DNA from: Candidatus Agathobaculum merdavium
GTDB lineage: Bacteria > Bacillota > Clostridia > Oscillospirales > Butyricicoccaceae
DNA: 44,641 nucleotides
NCBI GenBank assembly: GCA_019115615.1
Contig: DXDE01000053.1
Span: 1 to 44,641, forward strand
Direction: 5' to 3'
Every line of letters starts with the position of its first letter. Positions within the stretch are counted from its first letter, which is position 1. Under the pieces are notes generated by a model that did not search any database, was not told the origin of the DNA, and worked only from the letters and a program-made list of their open reading frames with translations. A program made the translations under genes and the position numbers. Below are positions 37,462 through 44,641 of this stretch, one piece after another.

Positions 37462-37719
37462 ATGGTCAAGGGTATTTCGAAGCGGGTGATCGTCGTGCGG
37501 CCGGATGGGCATGCCCCGTTTGAACAGGCAATTTTTCTCGTGCGGGACTGCGCCGTGCCGCGCAGCGACGCGGTGCGCGAGGCCTGCCGTATCGCGAGCG
37601 GCTACCTGGACGGCAAAGCAGCACGCCGTCGTGCCAGACGGCTGCATCTTGCGGCGGCATTTGCATCGGGCGCATTGCTGGCAAGCGGTGTTTGGACGAT
37701 GCTTTGGCTGCTTTTATGA
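37462..37719 (+). CDS. small protein with C-terminal transmembrane helix, unknown function
   Basis: MVKGISKRVIVVRPDGHAPFEQAIFLVRDCAVPRSDAVREACRIASGYLDG...LHLAAAFASGALLASGVWTMLWLLL; SD AAAGGGAGGG. Confidence 0.75.
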   Translation: MVKGISKRVIVVRPDGHAPFEQAIFLVRDCAVPRSDAVREACRIASGYLDGKAARRRARRLHLAAAFASGALLASGVWTMLWLLL

Positions 37720-37758
37720 AAAACAGCGGAAAAGCCGATGCATTATTGTATAGTATTT

Positions 37759-37787
37759 CAGTAGACATTTATTGAAAATTATTTTAT
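37759..37787 (+). promoter_or_regulatory. probable sigma-A promoter of the rubredoxin gene (approximate coordinates)
   Basis: TAGACA, approximately 17-bp spacer, TATATT in a locally AT-rich region. Confidence 0.5.
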
Positions 37788-37788
37788 A

Positions 37789-37805
37789 TTAATATCAGAT
37801 ATTAA
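37789..37805 (+). promoter_or_regulatory. 17-bp perfect palindrome, candidate operator
   Basis: TTAATATC-A-GATATTAA, just downstream of the putative -10 and upstream of the rubredoxin SD. Confidence 0.55.
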
Positions 37806-37824
37806 CAAGAAAGGATGATACCAA

Positions 37825-37983
37825 ATGAGCAAGTATGTTTGCAAGGTATGTGGCTATATTTACGATCCGGCTGAGGGTGATCCGGATAACGGCGTAGCAC
37901 CGGGCACGGCGTTTGAGAACCTACCGGAGGATTGGGTCTGCCCGCTGTGTGCAGTAGGCAAGGACGAATTCGAGCCGGCGTAA
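37825..37983 (+). CDS. rubredoxin (52 aa; absent from the ORF track)
   Basis: Translated here: [52 protein letters not shown]; two CxxC(G/A) iron-binding motifs; SD AGAAAGGATG. Confidence 0.97.
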   Translation: MSKYVCKVCGYIYDPAEGDPDNGVAPGTAFENLPEDWVCPLCAVGKDEFEPA

Positions 37984-37994
37984 GAGCAAAAAGG

Positions 37995-38022
37995 AAAAGG
38001 CTGCCTGCGGGCAGCCTTTTTT
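37995..38022 (+). terminator. rho-independent terminator after rubredoxin
   Basis: AAAAGGCTGCC-TGCG-GGCAGCC followed by TTTTTT. Confidence 0.93.
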
Positions 38023-38135
38023 GTGAACAGATTGCAAAATGAGAAGCCGCGCCCTTGTTTTGACGGTATGCGGTTGGTATACTATAAATACAGTCAGCCG
38101 CAGATAACCGCGGCACATGGCAGGGGTGAGATCAT

Positions 38136-38642
38136 TTGACCGCAGAGATGTTTTTCGACCTGTTTCACCAGTACGGGCTGATTTTGGTCTGTGCGGTGAT
38201 CTTTTTTGAATATATGAATCTGCCGGGCTTCCCGGCGGGCGTCATTATGCCGTCAATCGGTGTCCTGATCGCGCAGAGCCAGCTGTCGCTCGGATTGACG
38301 ATCGTGTTGAGCGTTGTATTCGGCGTGCTGGGCAGTCTGGTGATTTACGGGCTGTGTTACTGGGGCGGCGAGCCGATCATGGAGAAGCTGTTCGGCAAAA
38401 GCGAAAAGTTCCGCTCGTTCGTGCGGCGCGCGCATGAGTATATCAACGCCCAGCATGGGCGCGGGCTGGCAATCTGCCGCCTGATCCCGGTGCTGCGCAC
38501 GATCGTGTCCATTCCGGCCGGCCTGATCCGCATGCCGGTCAAGTGGTTTGTCAGCTGGTCGGCACTCGGTATCGCGGGTTGGAATGCGGCGCTGATCTCG
38601 GTCGGCTATTTTTTCAGTGAAAAGTTATTGGCTATGTGGTGA
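38136..38642 (+). CDS. DedA family membrane protein (SNARE-associated/VTT domain)
   Basis: FFEYMNLPGFPAGVIMPSIGVLIAQ, CRLIPVLRTIVSIPAGLIRMPVKWFVSWSALGIAGWNAALISVGYFF; TTG start. Confidence 0.87.
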   Translation: MTAEMFFDLFHQYGLILVCAVIFFEYMNLPGFPAGVIMPSIGVLIAQSQLSLGLTIVLSVVFGVLGSLVIYGLCYWGGEPIMEKLFGKSEKFRSFVRRAHEYINAQHGRGLAICRLIPVLRTIVSIPAGLIRMPVKWFVSWSALGIAGWNAALISVGYFFSEKLLAMW

Positions 38643-38643
38643 A

Positions 38644-38668
38644 AGCTCCCTTTGGGGAGCTTTTTTGT
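38644..38668 (+). terminator. rho-independent terminator after dedA-like gene (approximate coordinates)
   Basis: AAAGCTCCC-TTTG-GGGAGCTTTTTT. Confidence 0.9.
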
Positions 38669-38710
38669 TGGCAGAAGGCTGGTGCTTCCGTTCTGTTACC
38701 ACTTTGCAAG

Positions 38711-38739
38711 TTGCAATCAGTGGGGCCTTATGGTACAAT
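38711..38739 (+). promoter_or_regulatory. sigma-A promoter of dusB
   Basis: TTGCAA, 17-bp spacer, TACAAT. Confidence 0.75.
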
Positions 38740-38774
38740 ATACTGCATGAAATTGAGCGCAGTGGGGGAGAAGT

Positions 38775-39749
38775 ATGCAAATCGGGAACGTAACGCTTGC
38801 CGGACGTATGGTGCTCGCGCCGATGGCCGGCGTGACCGACCGTGCTTTCCGGCAGATCTGCCGCGAACACGGCGCAGCGCTGACCGTGACCGAAATGGTC
38901 TCCGCCAAGGCGCTGACGTATGGCGACAAGAAAACGCCGAAGCTGTTGTCACTGGCCGAAAACGAGCATCCGGCCGCGGCGCAGATATTCGGACACGAGC
39001 CGGAAACCATGGCCGAAGGTGCGAAGATTGCGCGCGAGGTATCCGGCTGCGATATTATCGACATCAATATGGGCTGCCCTGCGCCCAAAATCGCGGGCAA
39101 CGGCGACGGCTCCGCGCTCATGCGCGATCCTGCGCTTGCCGCACGCGTGATTGAGGCGGTCGCCCGCGCGGTCGATGTGCCGGTAACCGTCAAGTTCCGC
39201 AAGGGCTGGGACGAAAAAAGCGTTAACTGTGTCGACTTTGCCCGCATGGCCGAGCAGGCCGGCGCGGCGGCGATCGCGGTGCATGGACGCACACGCGCGC
39301 AGCAGTACAGCGGCAACGCGGACTGGGATGCGATCGCCGCGGTCAAGCAGGCGGTGTCTATTCCGGTGATCGCCAACGGCGACGTTGCCGTCCCGGAGGA
39401 CGCAGTGCGCATTTTGGAGCATACCGGTGCGGATGCGGTCATGGTGGGGCGTGGTGCACTGGGTGACCCGTGGATTTTCGAGCGCGCAAACACCCTGCTG
39501 GAGACCGGTGTGTGCCCGCCGCTGCCGCCTTTTGCGCAGCGCATTGATACGGCGGTGCGCCAGATCGAACTGGCGGCAGAGCAAAAGGGCGAGCGCGTGG
39601 CGATGCTGGAAGCGCGCCGCCACGTGAACTGGTACCTCAAAGGACAAAGCGGCCTGAAGGCCTTTAAAATGCGTATCTGCGCGCTCGAGCGGTTGGAGGA
39701 GCTGTATCCGCTGGCCGAGGAACTCAAGCGTGCAGCGAAAAACGGATAA
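38775..39749 (+). CDS. dusB: tRNA dihydrouridine synthase DusB
   Basis: RMVLAPMAGVTDRAFRQICREHGAALTVTEMVSAKAL, DIIDINMGCPAPKIAGNGDGSALMRDP, VHGRTRAQQYSG, VMVGRGALGDPWIFE. Confidence 0.96.
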   Translation: MQIGNVTLAGRMVLAPMAGVTDRAFRQICREHGAALTVTEMVSAKALTYGDKKTPKLLSLAENEHPAAAQIFGHEPETMAEGAKIAREVSGCDIIDINMGCPAPKIAGNGDGSALMRDPALAARVIEAVARAVDVPVTVKFRKGWDEKSVNCVDFARMAEQAGAAAIAVHGRTRAQQYSGNADWDAIAAVKQAVSIPVIANGDVAVPEDAVRILEHTGADAVMVGRGALGDPWIFERANTLLETGVCPPLPPFAQRIDTAVRQIELAAEQKGERVAMLEARRHVNWYLKGQSGLKAFKMRICALERLEELYPLAEELKRAAKNG

Positions 39750-39774
39750 CGACAGCGAAAGGGGGGAACAGACG

Positions 39775-40380
39775 GTGGACGAAAAGCATATCCTGACACG
39801 GGCGCGCCGCGGCGACGTGGATGCGTTCGAGGAACTGGTGCGGTTGTACGAAAAGCGCGTCTATGCGGTCGCGCTGCGATCTTCCGGCTGCCCCGAGGAC
39901 GCAGCCGATATCGTGCAGGAGGTCTTTCTGCGCGCATGGCGGTCGATCGAGTCCTTCCGCGGGGACAGCGGCTTTTCCACTTGGCTGTTCCGCATTACTA
40001 TGAACCTGTGCGTGGATCACGCACGGCATAAGCATGCCCAGCCGCAGACCCAGCCCATTGTCGTGGGTGAGGAGGAGACTGAGCGCCCGATACGGGATAC
40101 CGCGCCCACGCCGGAGGAGCATCTGGATAATCGCGAACTGGGGCGTGAGCTGGCGGCAGCTTTGGAAGAAATCAGCGAGGAACACCGCCGCATCGTGCTG
40201 CTGCGCGACGTGTCCGGCCTGAGCTATACCGAAATCGCGGAGATTCTGGAGATCAGCGAGGGGACGGTCAAGTCCCGCCTGTCACGCGCACGCATCGCGC
40301 TGCGCAAGGTTTTGCTGCGCAGAGGGAACCTTTTGCTGTCCGCCGCGTCTAACCAATTGAAAGGAGGCGGGGACGCATGA
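39775..40380 (+). CDS. RNA polymerase sigma-70 family, ECF-type sigma factor
   Basis: Sigma2: AFEELVRLYEKRVYAVALRSSGCPEDAADIVQEVFLRAWRSIESFRGDSGFSTWLFRITMNLCVDHAR. Sigma4: EEHRRIVLLRDVSGLSYTEIAEILEISEGTVKSRLSRARIALRK. GTG 39775 with SD AGGGGGG; alternative ATG 39730. Confidence 0.93.
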   Translation: MDEKHILTRARRGDVDAFEELVRLYEKRVYAVALRSSGCPEDAADIVQEVFLRAWRSIESFRGDSGFSTWLFRITMNLCVDHARHKHAQPQTQPIVVGEEETERPIRDTAPTPEEHLDNRELGRELAAALEEISEEHRRIVLLRDVSGLSYTEIAEILEISEGTVKSRLSRARIALRKVLLRRGNLLLSAASNQLKGGGDA

Positions 40381-41378
40381 GTGATGAAGAATATTTTGAG
40401 CAGCTGGTCTCGAGCAGTCTGGATGGTACGCTGACCGAGTCTGAGCGCGAAAAGCTGGACGCCCATCTGGCAGAGTGCCCCTCGTGCGCCGCGCTGAAAC
40501 AGGATCTCGAGCAGATGCGGGCATTATTTGCCGCTGAGGCTGAACTGCCCGCTGGATTGCATGATAGTATCATGCAGCGCGTCCGGCAGGAGGAACGGCT
40601 GCGCGTGGTGCAGCCGGAAAAACCGGTGCGCCGGCTGCCGGTGCTGACGATGGTGGCTGCGGCCGCGGTCGTGGTGTTGGTTGTGCTCGGCGGCGGGCTG
40701 ATGCCTGCGTTCAGCACGGTCAGCAGCACAAACGCTGCGGATACGGCTACCGCGGATGCTGGCGCTGGTTCGGACGGCGCCGGACAAATGATTCGCAGCG
40801 CGGCAGAGGACGCAGGATTGGCTGGCGGCGGCGAAGAAGCTGCTGCCGCAGAAGAGTCTGGTCAGCCGGAGAATGGGGCGGTTCAGCCCCGGGTGACCGC
40901 ACCGGAAGAGTCGGACGGCAGCACGGCCGGGCAGTCCGGCGGCACGCAAGCCTCTGGCGGAGAGACAACGGATGCGGCGGCCGATGGATCGGCTGCTGAC
41001 GGTCAAAGCAAGGTGTGGGCGGGCTTGCAGCCCGGCACGCAGGCGGAAACCGGGGACAGCGGACAGAATGCGCACCCGGAAGCTACGCTGGCAGACGCAT
41101 TGCCGTCCATTACGATTCCGGATGCGCTGCGCGGCAGCCACGTTGCGCACAGCTATCTGGCGACCGGCGGCGCGGAAATGCCTGACATCAACGGCGATCT
41201 GTTGTATACGGGCGACGGCGTGTCGTGGTTTTCGCTGGAAAACAGCATGACCACCCTGCAGGAAACCTTGCAGACGCTCGAAAACGCGGGCTTTACCGTG
41301 ACGACTTTGGATGAGGTTGGCCTGATTCTGGACAGCAAGGCGACAACATGGCTGCTGGCTGTGGCGACCGGCGTCTGA
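40377..41378 (+). CDS. anti-sigma factor with N-terminal zinc finger (zf-HC2-like), one TM helix and extracytoplasmic domain
   Basis: LDAHLAECPSCAAL (HxxxCxxC), VLTMVAAAAVVVLVVLGGGLMPAF TM helix; start overlaps ECF sigma stop. Confidence 0.87.
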   Translation: MSDEEYFEQLVSSSLDGTLTESEREKLDAHLAECPSCAALKQDLEQMRALFAAEAELPAGLHDSIMQRVRQEERLRVVQPEKPVRRLPVLTMVAAAAVVVLVVLGGGLMPAFSTVSSTNAADTATADAGAGSDGAGQMIRSAAEDAGLAGGGEEAAAAEESGQPENGAVQPRVTAPEESDGSTAGQSGGTQASGGETTDAAADGSAADGQSKVWAGLQPGTQAETGDSGQNAHPEATLADALPSITIPDALRGSHVAHSYLATGGAEMPDINGDLLYTGDGVSWFSLENSMTTLQETLQTLENAGFTVTTLDEVGLILDSKATTWLLAVATGV

Positions 41379-41393
41379 TAAAAGCGAGCAGAG

Positions 41394-41429
41394 CGGCCCG
41401 GGGACCGTGGGTTTCCGGGCTGTCGTTTT
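41394..41429 (+). terminator. probable terminator after anti-sigma gene
   Basis: GCCCGG...CCGGGC stem followed by TGTCGTTTTG. Confidence 0.6.
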
Positions 41430-41486
41430 GCCCAAAGAAAGTTTGGAAGAACACACAAAATTTTTGCAGAAAATTTGTGTAAACGC

Positions 41487-41515
41487 TTGACTTTGGGGGA
41501 TGCTTGTAGTAATCT
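41487..41515 (+). promoter_or_regulatory. sigma-A promoter upstream of structured RNA and rpsJ
   Basis: TTGACT (41487-41492), 17-bp spacer, TAATCT (41510-41515). Confidence 0.82.
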
Positions 41516-41519
41516 ATAA

Positions 41520-41779
41520 AGGCACCTGCGAAAAGCAGGAAAACGCGATGATGCCGGAGATTGCTGCCCCGTGCAGGTAACTTCGGCGGAGTAGGTCCGA
41601 CAATCGGGCGGTTGAGATAACTGCTATCAGCCGGGAAGCTGCGCTTTCTGGCAAAAACGCAATGTTCGTGCGTAAATTCGGGACTCGCGGCGCGTGCGCC
41701 GCCAAGCCGATAGCCTGAACCACTTGTGTTTCTTATTGTGACCGGATCGTTACACTATCAGTGTGCCCGGTTATTTTCA
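41520..41779 (+). ncRNA. structured RNA of unassigned class (standalone ncRNA or S10-operon leader)
   Basis: Begins right after a sigma-A promoter. Hairpins: CCTGC/GCAGG; CCGGAG/CTTCGG with inner TTGC-TGC/GCA-GTAA; CGGTT-GATA/TATC-AGCCG; ACGCA/TGCGT; GCGGCG/CGCCGC. Closed by a terminator-like ACCGG...CACTATCAGTG...CCGGT-TATTTT. No credible ORF on either strand with an identifiable product. Confidence 0.7.
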
Positions 41780-41879
41780 TGCCCGCATGTGATACACACG
41801 GCGGGGTTGCAGTTTCTCTCCGTAGCGAGTCAAAACATTATTTAATGTATGGCACACATACGAGGAGGAAAAAACCACC

Positions 41880-42191
41880 ATGGCAAACGCACAGAAGATT
41901 CGCATTCGCCTCAAGGCGTACGACCACGAGCTGATCGACCAGTCCGCGGAGAAGATCATCGAGACCGCTAAGCGCAACGGCGCGAAGGTTTCCGGCCCGA
42001 TCCCGCTGCCGACCGAGAAGCAGATCGTTACCATCCTGCGCGCGGTACACAAGTACAAGGATTCCCGCGAGCAGTTCGAGCGCCGTACCCACAAGCGCCT
42101 GATCGATATCATCAACCCGAATCAGGCCACCATCGAGGCGCTGACCACCCTCGACCTGCCGGCAGGCGTCGAGTTCGAGGTCAAGCTCTAA
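41880..42191 (+). CDS. rpsJ: 30S ribosomal protein S10
   Basis: [58 protein letters not shown]. Confidence 0.98.
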   Translation: MANAQKIRIRLKAYDHELIDQSAEKIIETAKRNGAKVSGPIPLPTEKQIVTILRAVHKYKDSREQFERRTHKRLIDIINPNQATIEALTTLDLPAGVEFEVKL

Positions 42192-42315
42192 TTTCTGTCA
42201 ACAGGCAGACGGCTTAACCCGACCGGCTGCTTGAAGCCCTGCCGCGACACGCGCGGCGAGGTCATGTTGGCGGCCAAATGCCGTCAACCAATAACCTTTA
42301 AGGAGGAAAAACACT

Positions 42316-43014
42316 ATGCTGCAGAAAGCAATCATCGGCAAGAAGGTCGGCATGACCCAGATCTTCAATGCTGACGGCAAGGTTATCCCCTGCACCGTTA
42401 TCGAGGCAGGTCCTTGCGTTGTCACCCAGCTCAAGACCGAAGAGAAGGACGGCTACAATGCGGTTCAGTTCGGTTTCGAGGACATCAAGGAGCGCAAGCT
42501 CAACAAGCCGGAGAAGGGCCACCTGAAGAAGGCTGGCGACTCCCTTAAGAAGTACCTCAAGGAGTTCCGCTTTGCGGACTGCTCCACCTTCCAGCTTGGC
42601 GATGTGATCAAGGCCGACATGTTCGTCGCTGGCGACTATGTCGACGTAACCGGCACCTCCAAGGGTAAGGGCTACGCGGGCGTTATCAAGCGCTTCAACG
42701 CGGGCCGCTCCCCGATGAGCCACGGCGCCGGCCCGATGCACCGTCATCAGGGTTCCATGGGCGCTTGCTCTGACCCGTCCAAGATCATGAAGGGCAAAAT
42801 GATGCCGGGCCACATGGGCGCCGAGCAGGTCACTGTACAGAACCTCGACGTTGTCAAGGTTGACGCAGAGCTGAACCTGATCGCCGTTTGCGGCGCGGTA
42901 CCGGGCCCGAAGGGCGGCATCGTGGTGCTCAAGAACACCGTCAAGAACAACAAGGTTGCCAAGGGCGAGGCTGGCGTCAGCAAGAACCCGCAGAAGGCTT
43001 CCGCGAGAAAGTAA
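42316..43014 (+). CDS. rplC: 50S ribosomal protein L3
   Basis: [53 protein letters not shown]. Confidence 0.98.
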   Translation: MLQKAIIGKKVGMTQIFNADGKVIPCTVIEAGPCVVTQLKTEEKDGYNAVQFGFEDIKERKLNKPEKGHLKKAGDSLKKYLKEFRFADCSTFQLGDVIKADMFVAGDYVDVTGTSKGKGYAGVIKRFNAGRSPMSHGAGPMHRHQGSMGACSDPSKIMKGKMMPGHMGAEQVTVQNLDVVKVDAELNLIAVCGAVPGPKGGIVVLKNTVKNNKVAKGEAGVSKNPQKASARK

Positions 43015-43032
43015 GGGAAGGAGGAGCAACTC

Positions 43033-43656
43033 ATGCCTACAGTAGCAGTTTTTGATATGACCGGCAAGAAGACCGGCGAGATGGAGCTTAACGAGGCCGT
43101 TTTCGGCATCGAGCCCAACATGGCTGTGGTTCACGCCGCAGTGAAGAATTACCTGGCTAACCAGCGTCAGGGCACCCAGTCCACGCTGACCCGTGCTGAG
43201 GTCCGTGGCGGCGGCATCAAGCCGTGGCGCCAGAAGGGCACCGGCCGTGCCCGTCAGGGTTCGATCCGCTCCCCGCAGTGGACCCACGGCGGTATTGCCC
43301 TCGGCCCGAAGCCCCGTTCCTACAACTACTCCCTGACCAAGAAGACCCGTCGTCTGGCGATGCTCTCCGCGCTGAGCGCGAAGGCAGCTGCCGGCGAGAT
43401 CATCGTGATCGACGGTCTGGATATGGGCGAGATCAAGACCAAGACCTTCGCTGGCTTCCTCAAGTCTGTTGAGGCCACCGGCAAGAGCCTGGTTGTTACC
43501 CCCGAGGTTCGCACGAACGTTGTTAAGTCCGCGGCCAACATCCCGGGCGTGCGCACGACGATCGCGTCTACCCTCAACGTATACGACATCCTCAACGCTG
43601 ACAAGTTCATCATCGACAAGGCGGCTGTTGAGAAGCTGCAGGAGGTGTACGCATAA
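43033..43656 (+). CDS. rplD: 50S ribosomal protein L4
   Basis: VFDMTGKKTGEMELNEAVFGIEPN, GGGIKPWRQKGTGRARQGSIRSPQWTHGGIALGPKPRSY. Confidence 0.98.
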   Translation: MPTVAVFDMTGKKTGEMELNEAVFGIEPNMAVVHAAVKNYLANQRQGTQSTLTRAEVRGGGIKPWRQKGTGRARQGSIRSPQWTHGGIALGPKPRSYNYSLTKKTRRLAMLSALSAKAAAGEIIVIDGLDMGEIKTKTFAGFLKSVEATGKSLVVTPEVRTNVVKSAANIPGVRTTIASTLNVYDILNADKFIIDKAAVEKLQEVYA

Positions 43657-43949
43657 TGAAGTTCGCTTACGATATTATCAAGAAGCCGATCATCACCGAG
43701 CGTTCCATGATGGGCACCCAGAACAACAAGTACACTTTCGAAGTTGCCGCTGATGCTGGCAAGATCGAGATCAAGAAGGCTGTTGAGGAAATCTTCGGTG
43801 TGAAGGTTCAGAAGGTCAACACCATTAAGCTGCCGGGCAAGTGGAAGCGCATGGGCGTCCACGTCGGCAAGCGCCCCGACATCAAGAAGGCGGTCGTTAC
43901 CCTGACCCCGGACTCCAAGGGCATCGAGCTTTTTGAGAACATGATGTAA
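43656..43949 (+). CDS. rplW: 50S ribosomal protein L23
   Basis: YDIIKKPIITERSMMGTQNNKYTFEVAADAGKIEIKKAVEEIFGVKVQKVNTI. Confidence 0.97.
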   Translation: MKFAYDIIKKPIITERSMMGTQNNKYTFEVAADAGKIEIKKAVEEIFGVKVQKVNTIKLPGKWKRMGVHVGKRPDIKKAVVTLTPDSKGIELFENMM

Positions 43950-44018
43950 TCAGCCGCAAGGCTATGTATGGGGATGACACCCCGATAAGAAACAGATTTT
44001 AAGGAGTTGAAATTCCAA

Positions 44019-44641
44019 ATGGCTATCAAGACTTTCAACCCGACGACGCCCTCGCGCAGAAATATGACTGTGCTGTCCTACAAGGGTCTGTCTAAGGTGA
44101 AGCCCGAGAAGAGCCTTCTCGAAAAGGTCAAGAAGACCGCCGGCCGTAACAGCTATGGCCGCATCACCGTCCGTCACATCGGCGGCGGCAACAAGAAGAA
44201 GTACCGTATCATCGACTTCAAGCGTCAGAAGCTGGATATGCCGGCAACCGTTATGACGCTCGAGTACGATCCGAACCGCTCCGCGAACATCGCGCTGGTT
44301 CAGTATGAGGACGGCGTTAAGGCTTATATCCTCGCGCCGGAAGGCCTGGGGATCGGCGATAAGGTCGTTTCTTCCGCCAACGCGGATATCAAGCCCGGCA
44401 ACTGCCTGCCGGTTGCCAATATCCCGGTTGGTACCATGATCCACAACATCGAGCTGTACCCCGGCAAGGGCGCGCAGCTGGTTCGCTCCGCTGGCGTTGG
44501 CGCGCAGCTGATGGCGAAGGAGAACGGCAAGGCGATGGTTCGTCTGCCCTCCGGCGAGCTGCGTTACGTCCGCCTCGAGTGCAAGGCGACGATCGGCGTT
44601 GTCGGCAACTCCGACCACGCTAACGTCCAGATCGGTAAGGC
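44019..44641 (+). CDS. rplB: 50S ribosomal protein L2 (truncated by window end; not in ORF track)
   Basis: Translated here: [94 protein letters not shown]...; SD AAGGAG. Confidence 0.98.
   Translation, partial: MAIKTFNPTTPSRRNMTVLSYKGLSKVKPEKSLLEKVKKTAGRNSYGRITVRHIGGGNKKKYRIIDFKRQKLDMPATVMTLEYDPNRSANIALVQYEDGVKAYILAPEGLGIGDKVVSSANADIKPGNCLPVANIPVGTMIHNIELYPGKGAQLVRSAGVGAQLMAKENGKAMVRLPSGELRYVRLECKATIGVVGNSDHANVQIGK

Noticed and set aside
35887-37647. 586-aa minus-strand ORF antisense to spoIIE
   Set aside because: Shadow ORF without motifs or SD; spoIIE assignment is strong.
37500-38040. Possible additional small ORFs around rubredoxin on the minus strand (e.g. 37802-38116)
   Set aside because: They cross the rubredoxin gene and its strong terminator antisense, with no recognisable family.
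40224-41458. Minus-strand ORFs antisense to the anti-sigma factor
   Set aside because: Antisense to a gene with zinc-finger and TM features and translationally coupled to the ECF sigma gene; no SD or motif.
41520-41779. tmRNA, SRP RNA or RNase P RNA as identity of the structured RNA
   Set aside because: No T-arm/CCA end or tag ORF, no SRP domain-IV core, and no RNase P P4 core (GAGGAAAGTCC/ACAGAA) was found by eye.

Overview
The window is a GC-rich bacterial chromosome segment. SpoIIE, TRAP genes, an anaerobic cbi pathway and the S10 operon suggest an anaerobic, spore-forming Clostridia/Oscillospiraceae-like Firmicute (inference). All convincing genes are on the + strand. There are four blocks. 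(1) Positions 1-11.2 kb: a catabolic operon with a 2-hydroxyacid dehydrogenase, an amidohydrolase, TRAP transporter DctPQM, an HpcH/HpaI aldolase, an RraA-like protein, a split transketolase, RpoN (sigma-54) and an Ldh_2-type dehydrogenase. A near-consensus -24/-12 sigma-54 promoter lies just upstream, so the operon appears to carry the sigma factor for its own promoter. (2) 11.29-34.95 kb: one cobalamin operon of about 23 kb. It has a consensus sigma-A promoter, a cobalamin riboswitch with a readable antiterminator/terminator switch, cbiMN, a near-complete anaerobic corrin pathway with the tetrapyrrole genes hemA/C/D/B/L embedded, and a strong terminator after cbiK. Notable features are a CbiJ-SirC fusion, a second short CobU-like protein, and the absence of cbiQO. 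(3) 35-41.4 kb: spoIIE, a small membrane protein whose Shine-Dalgarno lies in the preceding terminator stem, a rubredoxin missing from the ORF track with a 7-1-7 palindrome at its promoter, a DedA protein, DusB, and an ECF sigma/anti-sigma pair. (4) 41.45-44.64 kb: a strong promoter and an approximately 240-nt highly structured RNA of unrecognised class directly upstream of rpsJ-rplC-rplD-rplW-rplB. No tRNA, rRNA, CRISPR array or mobile element was recognised.
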